Assembly (NCBI GenBank): GCA_019915015.1
Contig: JAHBBC010000005.1
Location: 1,612,001-1,676,000, forward strand
DNA: 64,000 bases
Origin: Auriscalpium vulgare
Taxonomy: Eukaryota > Basidiomycota > Agaricomycetes > Russulales > Auriscalpiaceae
Reading direction: 5' to 3'
Position numbers and translations under genes: made by a program. Under the pieces are notes generated by a model. That model was given only the letters and a program-made list of their open reading frames with translations. It was not told the origin of the DNA and searched no databases. Below, piece after piece: positions 24,274 to 35,400 of the stretch (positions are counted from its first letter, which is position 1; each line of letters begins with the position of its first letter).

Positions 24274-25891
24274 ATGCCCCGCGGGCCTACTGTCTTCGTA
24301 GCCTACCGCGCTTTCCTCTTTGGTGCGCCATTTTTCTCGCGCCTTATAATTTTCATACAGGACACTGGTTCTCATTTGTTTTGCGTCCTTGCAGGCTTGT
24401 TGGTTGTGTCCAATGCGGTCATCTGCAGTGCCGCCGTGTGGAGTCTCACGCAGGCGCAGACCGCGCACCTGGCCAGTGAGTCGATCGTTTTCGATGAAGA
24501 CGTGGTCAGATGCTGACATCCGAGATAGCGCATGTCCAGGCGTACATGATCTTCCTCGGAGCGTTCAGCCTGCTGCTCGTTCTCCCGGTGTACGCCCATC
24601 AGAGTCGTTCCTCGATGCGCTCACTGACGTGTCGCAGGATTTTTATCGACATTTTCACGAAGCATGCTATTTCCGGGCGCGTTTGGGTCGAGTGCGCGTG
24701 GATGACCCTGCTCGCGATCTTCCACATCGGTGCGCTGCGTTTATCTCCTTTGAGTGCGCAGGGTGCTGAGATGTCGATATGTGCTGCTAGCCGGAGCCGC
24801 GGCCGTGACCGCCACCCTTACGCGCGACCTGTGCACTGCGCAAGGCACGTTGTCCGACCACCGCTCTCAACGCGATGAACTAACTCTGCATCGTCTGCAG
24901 TCGAAGCTGTGATCTCCAGCTCATGTACGTCGACAAGGCTCTTGGAAGGCTTTGCCTGGATATGCACCACGAACCGTAAGTGCGCTCCCTCTTCCTCCCC
25001 CACCTTATCTCAACGTACTCGTCCACAGTACTTGTCTACCTATGCCTGCTTCTTATCTCCACCGCGCTGCACGCCCGCGACGATGACACCGTCTGGCACG
25101 CCAGCGTCAAATCCTACCCGTGGTACATCCACTTCCCTTGTCGGCAGCTCAAGAGCCGCCCCGGGACGCCGATCTCCCTCCCCTTCTCCCCCTCACGCAT
25201 CGCCACCTCCCCACTCCCCGCACCACGCCCGCAGCGCCCCATGGCGGACTTCGCGCGGTACCAAATCGAGCCGCTGTCCCCCGACGCTCTCAGCGCAGGC
25301 GCGCAGTCGCTGGAAAAGCCCGTCCCTCCGGTGCCCGCGCCGCCCGCGCAGCATGTCATGCAGCAGACGCGCGGCGCGACGGCGCCCCGCCTCGGCCTGT
25401 ACCCGCTGCACATCCAGTCTGCGCTTGTCGCGCCGGCAGGCGCGGGGCCCTCGCCGCCCGCGCTGTCCGTGTCGCCCAGCTCGTCGGCGCGCCTTTGGCG
25501 CCTCTCGCCCGCAGACGAGCACACCCGCCCGCTCGGCGACTGGCCGCGGCGCGACATCATGCAGCAGCCGTCGCCCTCCAAGTCGCGCGGCCCCGCTTCC
25601 GCCGCGGCCTCTGCGACCACGCCTGCCTCGCGCGCGGGCCCTCCGCCGCTGAGCACCAGCGCACGCATCGCGGCGGCGGGGTCCACGGACGACCTCCTCA
25701 CGCGCCGGGCAGGCAGCCCCTCGGAGGCCGCTGCCGGCACCGTGCCGTCATCCTGGGCGTCGCGGGGCTCGCTCGACCGCTCCCGTCCGACGGGCCCACG
25801 GCACCGCACGCGCACGAGCAGCGATACATCAGCGAGCTACCGCCCTGCCGCGCAGGACTCCTCTGGCGTCAGCATCAGCCGGCCGCGATGA
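24274..25891 (+). CDS. MARVEL-like four-TM membrane protein with long Pro/Ser-rich tail
   Basis: Start at 24274: MPRGPTVFVAYRAFLFG, then exons giving LLVVSNAVICSAAVWSL (TM1), AYMIFLGAFSLLLVLPVIF (TM2), VECAWMTLLAIFHIAGAAAV (TM3) and VLVYLCLLLISTAL (TM4), followed by a cytosolic tail of about 270 residues (from SVKSYPW) rich in Pro, Ser, Ala and Arg. Four helices with short loops and conserved small residues match the MARVEL fold used in membrane-apposition and cortical domains. Five or so introns of 55-70 bp; the splice at about 24590 works only with donor GTACGC. Around 430 residues. It is probably paralogous to the gene at 26776, same strand. Function unknown; the tail offers phosphorylation or SH3-type PxxP sites. 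Confidence 0.75.
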
Positions 25892-26775
25892 TGATGATGA
25901 CGGGCGGCGCGCCGCGATGATGGTCGGGCCTGCGCCCTGACACGACGTGACGCCGTGATGCCTGGGGTGCGCTGTGCGTGCCATCACGTTCTTTGATTGG
26001 TTGGGTCTTGCTTTTCGCTGTCGTATCGGGTCGCACCCGCGTCGTGTTGGTTGTTTGAACTGTGTAAGCATACTGATGTATGATTTTCTTGTTTGTTCCT
26101 GTAAATCATGTAGCAATCGATCTGTCAGTGCCCGTTTCCTCGGTCATGCCGTCAATGGTTCTGCTTGGGAATGTCGGCTCTGAATTTGTGGGAGCGTCGG
26201 CGGCCACTGCGGAGATCGGGTATTCCGGCCCGTCCAGCCGGCGCTTGTGGGCACTGCCTCCGTATCGGGAAGTTGCCTCTTGTCGCCTCTTGTCCCCGTT
26301 CTTGTCGAGCTCCCGCTGCTGCAACTCAAAGGACAAGAACGCGGTGTCGTCGACTCGTACCCCCAGTTCCATGGAGGTCGTCAGCGCCGATGGCTGCGCA
26401 CTCCGGACATGCGATTGGCTCGCGTCGCGCCTTCGAAAACAATGCCACCTACTCTCATTGTCTCGAGGCCGACCATTGTCTCCGGCGCGCTCGTCTTGAA
26501 CCCTCGCGACGCGCTATTATCATCCCCTCTGCCTTCCGCATTTAGTCGCCCCACGCTCCTGTGTGCACCCCGATTGTCCCGATGCAGCTCCATATCTAGA
26601 AGTCCAGGCGCCGACTTTTTTCTTTCCTACTATTTCCTCGCCCTCTCGTTACTTCAAGGACCACCACGCCCACCCACTAGGAGCTGTGCGGCTCTTTCGG
26701 TGTCTCGTCCTCGCTCTTTTCTTGACTCTTGCCGCTGCTACTACTGCCACTGCTGGACGGCCTAGACTATTCGCG
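25892..26775. other. Spacer between the two MARVEL-like genes
   Basis: 26000-26130 is T-rich and fits the 3' UTR of the upstream gene; 26560-26775 is a C/T-rich leader of the downstream gene. Between them lies one minus-strand open frame listed separately. Confidence 0.5.
26106..26372 (-). CDS. Possible small hypothetical protein (88 residues)
   Basis: Open from an ATG at 26372 (MELGVRVDDTAFLSFELQQ) to 26106 with a strongly hydrophilic, charged composition (RELDKNGDKRRQEATSRYGG). Codon choice is compatible with translation, but there is no recognised domain and no neighbouring exons. It may be chance. Confidence 0.25.
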   Translation of the reverse strand: MELGVRVDDTAFLSFELQQRELDKNGDKRRQEATSRYGGSAHKRRLDGPEYPISAVAADAPTNSEPTFPSRTIDGMTEETGTDRSIAT

Positions 26776-28144
26776 ATGCCGCGCACTCCTTTCTTCATCA
26801 TCCGCTTCGTTTTCTTCTGTAAGTCCTGCACACCGTCTCTTATCTTGACACTGCATCTGACCGACCTTCCACAGCTCTCCTCGTGTATCTCTCCCTCGGA
26901 GCACTAATATTTGCTGCATGGAACATCGGCGCATCACATGCATTTGGGGTCTATGGCACGTTCCACGCCGGCTATCTCGCAATGCTGGCTGCTCACGCTC
27001 TCGTTTGTATAGTGCTGGGCTCGTCTATATTCTTAATCTTCAACTCCATCATGACCTTCATCCTCGTCAGCCTGTGAGTCGCTATACGGCCCTCCGTAGC
27101 TGGCTCTGACAAGGTCCCGAAGCTCTCTTTCAGAACTGGCATTACCAAGACTATCCACTGCAATGGTGGCATATGAGGTCTGCTGGACGGGCATCATGAC
27201 AGTCCTGGCGCTGGGTGAGTGTTGCGCGTGCATTGAGCCTGGCACGCGTTTTGATCCGTTCTTTTGTCTAGGCGCCAGCATCCATGCAACATTAAGCGGA
27301 CCGCCTGCGGTCTGCCAGTCTAAAGGTGTGTAAGCGTACCTTTCCGCCGATACATCCCGCCAATGCCTTATTTCCAGCGCCTTTCTCAATATGCGCATCA
27401 GCAACTATCCTCGTTCCTATCAGCTGGTTGACAGGAACTCTAAGTCAGCACACACTCGTTCTCCCAACATCATGCTACGTACTGACATCCACTCCGTCCG
27501 CAGTGCTTGCATACTTCCTCACGCTTGTTGGCTTGGTCGTGACGCAAATGTACGAAGTCGACGGCATCTGGACAATGTCCGTCTACGACGTACCATGGTT
27601 TACCAAAGAATCCCCCGCCGGCGCACCCCAACTGCCACCCATCCGCGCATCCATCTCGAACCCCATCTCAATGCCCTCTCGGCGGCACTCCACCTCGTCA
27701 CTCTCATACGACGTCGAATCGCAAGCTGGCGCGCCCTACACCGACAAGCCGCTCCCGCCCGTGCGCGCATCCGTCGAGTCTTCCCGACCCTGGTGGGCGA
27801 AGCAGTTTCTCTTCCGCCCGGGCAGAGACCTCCCCTTCAGAGTGTCCATGAACTTCGGCAAGGGCAAGGGCCGCGCAGACATGTCGGGCGGGGCACCGCG
27901 CGCGGCGACGCCGCCGGACGACTACACGGGCAGCATCGTGTACCCCGAGCGCGAGGTGCGCCAGCCCGGGAAGCCGCCGCTCCCGCCGTACCCGCGCTTT
28001 ACGAAGGAGATGTTCGACCCGGACGAGCCCATCCCGCTGCCGCGCCTGTCGGAGTGGGTCCGTGCGGACGAGGCGCGCGGGATCGATGTGCACACGATTC
28101 CCCGGCCGGGGAACCCGTATATACCAGACATGCGCGGGTTCTAG
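26776..28144 (+). CDS. MARVEL-like four-TM membrane protein, second copy
   Basis: Start at 26776: MPRTPFFIIRFVFF, spliced to SLLVYLSLGALIFAAWNIGA (TM1), AYLAML-like AGYLAMLAAHALVCIVLGSS and FLIFNSIMTFILVSL (TM2 region), MVAYEVCWTGIMTVLALGAS (TM3), then ICASATILVPISWLTGTL and VLAYFLTLVGLVVTQMYEVD (TM4). The cytosolic tail begins VYDVPWF and is Pro/Arg/Ser-rich to the end IPDMRGF. Five short introns, about 360 residues. Same orientation, same MPRxP start and same four-helix plus tail design as the gene at 24274, so a tandem duplicate is likely although the sequences have diverged strongly. Confidence 0.75.
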
Positions 28145-29400
28145 AGGGCGGGAGTAGGCTGTCTTTTGTATCTCTTGTGAGTCTGTATCATAGTTAGGTT
28201 GTAGTTGTATCAGGGAGATGTACGGCCGTGTAAAATGCAAGTGATGCATGGTGCGAATTGCGCCTGACATATTGACATCTCCTCACGGCCCAGTCAGGGC
28301 TTCCACTCGGGCCTCTGCTCACTTCTCGGAGGAGACCGCTGCTGCAAGTCGCCTCGCCGACGGAATGGGGCCCTGTCATCCCTTTTTTGCCAGCGACGAA
28401 GTGCCCATCTTCGTGACAGGTTTCTCGCCAGCGGATGCAGGCGAGTATGATTGAATGATTACCCCTACGGAGAGCCTCGTGCTTGTGAGCGACAAGTGGG
28501 AAGTAGCGAATTTCGACCAGCGGGTGACGGTAAGGACGAATGGCACCGTGGTGTGCATGCGCGGGAAACAGAGGGATGCGCGCGAGAGGAGTCCGTTTGA
28601 TTCTGACTAATTCACGCATTGACACCTTGGAGCACGGTCTTGAGAGAGTCCTGGAGCAACATGACCAGCACGCAGAGTGCGTAGGCTACTATATAAGTAC
28701 TCTGCTCGTAGACAGGGACTTCGACTCGAAAGGCGCAACCGTAACGTAATCACGGGACGCGCGACGCGCCGCTTTCGCCGTTCTGAAGATGCGGCATCGA
28801 AGTCACGACTGTCTCTGACTATCATACATTCAGTACCCACCCCGTCGTCACTGTTGATATAAAGCTGGTCACCAGTCTAATCATACATTTCTTCCCACAT
28901 CCTGCCGTTCACATACTACGTATACTTCGGTCTAAACTGGCTTAGCTACGGGTGCGGATCATGAGGCTCTCAGGCAACGATGGGGAACTTCTCCATTTCT
29001 ACTCTGGCACCGGCTGCTTCCACAATTCGCCTGACTGGCACATTCATGCGGCAGCTTGAATTGACCTCCTCTACTTCCATCTTGACCTGTTGACCACCTG
29101 TCAATGTACTGTATCAAGCAAGCAGGCCCAAGGCACATCCGGCGCAGTACCCTCCATACCCCCGAGTCCGTCCCAGGTCCGTCCTGTCATCCATTATGTT
29201 TGTACGCTAACCACTCGTTACCTTCAGGTAACCTCACTCGTGTCTCGACCGGTCTCGATTTGCTATTATATACGCGCCAGGGCCAGGGGCCTTTCTTTTG
29301 CTCCAGTCAGCTCAAAAGCGAGATGTTCAGCTCGTGCTGCCACATCTTTCGCACATAGCGTGACATCCCCACTCTCACTCGCATCTTATCTTCACGGGCT
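28145..29400. other. Spacer upstream of the giant metalloprotease gene
   Basis: 28145-28240 is the 3' UTR of the MARVEL-like gene. The rest has no recognised gene. A tattatatac stretch near 29264-29273 is a plausible TATA element about 130 bp before the ATG at 29401. Confidence 0.45.
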
Positions 29401-32400
29401 ATGGAAGTCCATCGTCTAGGCGGGATTGCAGTGACTTGCACCAAGGATGGAAAGCGCTTGAAGGTCGTCGTCGTCCGCAAGGGAGGCGTGCTCTTTGACG
29501 CAGATTGCCAGTTTCTGGCGCCCGGCGTCGACCCGTCCACCGTGCCCGGCTCGCTTCTCGAAATCGCTGAGACTGGTTTCAAGACGATGTCCAAGTGGTA
29601 CAAGGGCACGCTCTCTGCCACTGCCTTCCAGCACTCCACCGTCGCTGGGTGCACCTTCACCATCGCCCAGGTCGAAGTTCCGTGCTTTTTCTATCAAACT
29701 GGTGACTGTAGCATTGTCATGCAGACGTTTGGCAAAGGCAAGCCCGAAGTTTGGGATGACCGTTCGTGCCTCCATTTGTACATGACGCCTTTTGCTAATC
29801 CGTCATGTTGGTCTCAGCTGTCAAGATTATCGATGCACAGGCGCAGCTGCCTCCGTACGGGGGAACGTCGCTGGCTGTTCATTTGGACGGCACTGGAGAA
29901 CGGATTTACCTCTACTAGTATGTCCTCACTGCATGCATACCGTGACTGCAAGACTGATATCCCTTAGTCAGTCTGCTGGAAAGGAGACCGGCGAAATCAT
30001 CGGCTGCAAGGTTCGATTGGACGGTAAAGTCGTGGTCCAGCCGTCGTCGGTAGTCAATGGAGCCACACTCCCTCTCGGCTTACCATTCGCCGTCATGGGC
30101 AAGGATGGGACGTACCATCTATATTAGTGAGTGACTCTCTCAGCTGTTTAAATGCCTCTACTAACTCGCCATCAGCACGACCGAAGATAGCAAGCAAATC
30201 GGCGAGGCATTGGGCATGATGTCTGTTACTCCCGCAAATCCTGCAACGAAAACCCCTCAAACGGAGTCCTTCGCTTGTACATACGGCCCCGAGTGGTGGT
30301 ACGCTTTAGACTCGTTCAAGAAACCTCATAAAATCTCCGAAATCTCCGCCATGTATGCCAACGAAGGTCCCGTCATATACGCATCCATGGGCGCCCGCAC
30401 ATCGAATCTGAACCCCAAGTCTAAGCAAGGGGGCTTCACTTATCTACAAGAAGCTATGACCCGTTCTCCGCTTGCGATGACAACACCTACATTGCAATCG
30501 GCGTATATCTTCGTCATCATGGTCGACGATACAGGCGCAGTCAGCATCATGAAGTGGTCCTCAACCCGCGCTACGAACAGCGCTAACCAGATCCCACTCG
30601 ATACGATGAAGACAGCCTTTGCACCAAGTCTAGAGCCCGCCTTTCCCCCTGCCGCCGGTAACTCGTCTTCTCCAATTGCCCCGACCCCCGCGCCCGTGGC
30701 CGTTCCGATGCCTTCAGTAAGCAGATGTTGCGCAAGCAAGTCCTCTCAGGCTCATATTGTTCATTCAGACCGTGTACGTCCTTCCGGACCAGCCGCCGGA
30801 CGCCACATCGTCGAACTCCCGTCGTGCGCTCGTCATCGTGCATCCACCTCCGTCCGTCACCGCACCGAATACGTCTGGGTCTCCACAAAGATCAACAGGT
30901 GATGGACACGCCCAGTCGACGTCGGATAGTCCGCCGGCACCGTCTACAGCGCCCGTCATGGATCCTCTCGATTTCCTCAGGCTGATGAGGGAGGTTGTGC
31001 AGCAGGAGTTCGCCAAGCGCGATGCTCAAATGGGGTCTATGCCTGTCGGCGGTCCGATGGTCCATCCTCTCCCTGCCGTCATCCCCCATGCTGGGGGGCT
31101 CCAGTCGTCTGGCCGCAGCGCGTGGGCGTTCAAGGGATGTCTGGAGGTCCCGTGGAAGAAGCCTCCGCACATCCATCATGGGTTGACAATGCACTTCGTC
31201 ATGGCGTCGACGCAGAAGCTGTGGCAGACGGTGCCGGCGACGTTGACGTACTTCTTCTTGGAGGGCAACGATGTGCAAAAGTCGAAGGTGCGACGAGTCG
31301 TGAAGCAGTGGGAGCCCTACGCCGCCGTAACGTTTCAAGAGGCAACGTCGGCCGCAAATTCCCTGATCCGCATCAAGTTCGACCGAGACGATGGATCTTG
31401 GAGCTTTGTGGGTTTCTGTTCTTTCTCTGTCTTATCTGATAAACTCTGAACGCTTCTATAGGTAGGTCGGGACTGCGAAAATGTCAAGGCGAACGAGCCC
31501 ACCATGAATCTTGGGTGGATCGACTCGCGTCAGCAGACTGTTCCTGACAACGAGAGAGGCGTCATCTTACATGAGGTTAGTGACCGTCGACGCGGCCATC
31601 ATCGGTGTCTGACACCCTTCATAGTTTGGGCACACGTTGGGCCTACTGCATGAGCATCAATCCCCGGCTCGCGGTGGTGGGGTCAAGCTCGATGAGAAGA
31701 ATACCATCCTCTACTACAAAGACAGCAAGATCAGTGGGTGGGACGAAGCCACGATCCGAGAACAGATCCTCGACGTGTACAACAGCAACGAAGTCAGCAA
31801 CTACTCTGAACTGGATACGGAGTCCATTATGCACTACCCAATGCCCAAAGAATTGACGGGCCTTCCGAAGGATGTCGGATACAGTAAGTCCGCCCCGGGT
31901 TCATGGATCCCACGACACCGTATCTGACGAATGCATAGATAGCCAGCTATCTCAGCTGGACAAGGCATACATGTTCATCAATTATCCTCGCGCCAAACCG
32001 CACCCTGACGCGCCGAACTGGACCCTCGAGACTGCCCTGCAGGAAGCCGGCGTCCCTGCTGATGTCCAGGAGGAGATTCTTGACATTCCTCACGAGGACG
32101 GACTACCAAACGTCTCCGAGATTCGCCGAGTCTTTTCTGACTGGGTGAAGAAAAGTCGGATCGCCAAGAACTCGCCCTCGTCTAAGGCTCGTGCAACTGG
32201 ACAGCATCGCTTCCTGGGCAAGGGCAAACCCGAACCCCAGGAACCTCATTTCTTCCTACAGCCATTGGACGAGGACGGTGATGATTGCGCCAACGACGAG
32301 ATGCCAGTCACTCGTCAGGCGAAGAAGGGTGTCGCACACGCCGTCGCGGCGGCCGCGAGGACGTTATGGCCGTTGGTTGACGGCGATCCTGACTTTGAGC

Positions 32401-35400
32401 TGTCGTTGCCGTACAAGTGGGCCGAGCAGTCTGAAGATGATCTATCGCCGTACCGACAGGCGCTCGTCAAATCCGCCAGGGAGGCTTGGGAGGGGCACGC
32501 CAGCCTCCGCTTCGAATTTGACGAGCAGGCCGAGCAGATCATCATCGGCTTCCAAGATAATGAATCGTCCGAATATGATTCCGACTTCGTCAGCTATACC
32601 TTCGGTCATGGGACCAAGGTGAAACCCAAGGAGTGCGAGCGCCCCAGAATCATAGTCTCTCACAGTGTCTGTTTGAGGGTATGCCGAAATAGGGATACAG
32701 CAGATTATCTCGACAAACGTATCGCCAAGTCGACCTCCAAGAACAAAACGAAGGCTGAGGAGCGCAACCTGAGGTCCGCTATCCATGAGGTCAGTCATGT
32801 TGGTCGAGACCCGCTACTGTATGCTAATGAATGGTCGCGACCTACTACTCATAGCTGGGACACGTGCTGGGGTTAGTCCACGAGGATGATGGACTCCTAG
32901 CGTCGCTTGTGGACAGCGTACCCTACGGTTACGAAAAGGCCGAGACGTCGGTGATCGAGTACAAAGACATCAAGGATCTGATATCGACGAAGTATGATTT
33001 CTCGTCGGTGATGAATATTTGGGGCATCGACCAGAAGAAACTTGTGAGCGAGAAGCTCCTCTCGCGGTACTCCTTCGATAGGACCCTGGAATTCGAGGAC
33101 GGGTGGCTCTTCGAAGGTGTACAAGTCAAAGTTTGGTACGAGTTGTCGCCCTACGACCAGGCCAACATCGCGCTGTTGTATCCGGGCAAGCGTCTCCTCA
33201 GCCCACTCGAATCTGATGCGAAAGCTGCCCCTTATGAGCTCGAGCGTTCGACTACTGGCGATAGTCTCATTCGCACCTATGGAAGCCGTCTGGGCCTTAC
33301 TACAGAAATTATCAATGCCCTGGAGGACCACGCGCGCAATGCCAGGTGGACGAAGTTGCGGGATATCTATATCGAGGCAATACAGAAATCTATGGAGGAA
33401 GCCTGGGCAAACAACATCGAGGAACTGCAAAAGCTCGTGCTCGACAAGGTGAAGATGAAGAAGGCGGCGGAGGCGGTGGCGGCGGCGGAGCGGAAGGCGG
33501 CGAAGAAGAAGGCGGAGGCGGAGCGGAAGAAGGCGGAGGCGGAGCGGAAGAAGGCGGAGGCGGAGCGGAAGAAGGCGGAGGAGACGGAGGCGCAGTGGGA
33601 GGAGACGGACCGGGCGGAGAAGAAGACTAAATTACACGACCGTCCTGTTCGCCAGCGGGCTGTCGATCCGGAGGAGAAGTCGCCGCCACCCAAGCCATTC
33701 AAAGATCTCCTTTATGAGACGCTCGACTCCATCTTCGGCTCGACGGGAAACCAGTATCTCTCCTTGCAACTCCCCACACGCTACCTGGACAAGTCGTCAT
33801 TCGCCTACAAGACGAGCGGAATTTACAGCAACTTCACAAAACCCAGTGAGTCCACAATTGGCTGTTTAACTCTCCGTCATTGACATTTTCTCCCCGATAG
33901 CCGTCGTCAACGAAGCCGAGTTTCGTCTCACAGACGAGCTCTTTGATGTTGCGAAAGTCGTCTCAGGGCCGAACGGAAAGTCGATGGCGATCGTCTACGA
34001 GCAAGCCCTCAACAATCTGGTGCCGAAATACCAAAAAGATGATCTTCGCGAACAACGGGAGCTTATCCGAGCCTGGCTGCTGACCAAGGTGGATGGCGAG
34101 TACATGGGCGAGATACCGTCCACAGGTGACCAGTCGACGAGCGCATCCGGGCGGGGCAAGGTCTACGGCATGCAGGAGTTCGCACAGCTCATTGATCCGG
34201 ATGATCCTTCGTCTGTGGACGAAAGTCTCGCCGTGAATGCACCGAACAAGGCAGCCAAATCCTCGATGGCGGCCACCTCATCCGGTGCAGGACCCATGCA
34301 GGGGCTGCCATCGTCGGGACAGACATCGTCGAAAATGACCCGCATCGAGTACTCGCAGGCTCTGATGCTGGAGTATCTGAAGGAGCGCATGGACTGGGAG
34401 CTCACGAGGGACAAGATGGTACGCAAGGCGATGGAAAGCGGCGACACAATGAAGATGGAGCAAGTCACGCGCCTCTTGGCTCACATCACGGCGGTACACG
34501 AGAATCGGCTGGCCGCGAAATACGGCGACGTGGTTGTCCGCGGCCGTATACACACCGTCCGGGAATTCCTTGGGTATTTGGACGTCAAGAGTACCGCAGA
34601 GGCGCTGCAGGCAGCGAAGGACAGTCTGCGAGAATCTGCGATGAGCTCTGTCTACTCGTCGCGTGTGATATATCCGGTGCTCATGCAGCCCGTCGACTGG
34701 TGAGTACGGGATGGGATGCGTCGTCGAAGTGTGCTGACGTATATCTATATCTAGGTTCGAGGCGCTCGACACGTCATTCGCACCGACGGACCTCTCGCAA
34801 GGCGTAGATATCCTTCGAATGCAACTGGTAAGCACTGACATGTGCTCACGAAAGTGATGACCTCTCACACGCCCATCAGACCCAGAAGAATGCGCGCCTC
34901 GACTCTCTCAACGACCAGCTTTCTGCCTACATGTTCGCCACCGAAGGCAACGTGGAGTCACTCAAGCAGGACGTGGAACGACTGACGAACACGCGAGATG
35001 ATGCTCAGGCCAAACTGACTCGACAGTACACGGCTTCGACGATCAATGCTGCGAAGATGTACCTTACAGCCGTTGCACCAGGATCGGGTGCGCTCATTGC
35101 GATAGCAGAAGACAAGAATCCCACTGAAGATGCCAGGAGCCTTTTGGATCCGCTCAAGGTTGACCTTAAGCAGATCAGCGAAGACTTAAACAAGGTGTCG
35201 GAAGCGAACAAGAGCCTTACGAGCGCCGGTCGAGCCCTGACGGACAAGATGTCGCAGCTGGAGAAGGCGCGGGCCACAGACACGCGTGCACAGCAGGCTG
35301 TCCTGCAGCGCCAGATCACAAAGTGCCGCTCCGAAATCGAGGATCTATACGACCGCCTGGAGGTTGCGCAGCTTGCTGCAGCTAGGCATGCCAGCGACGG

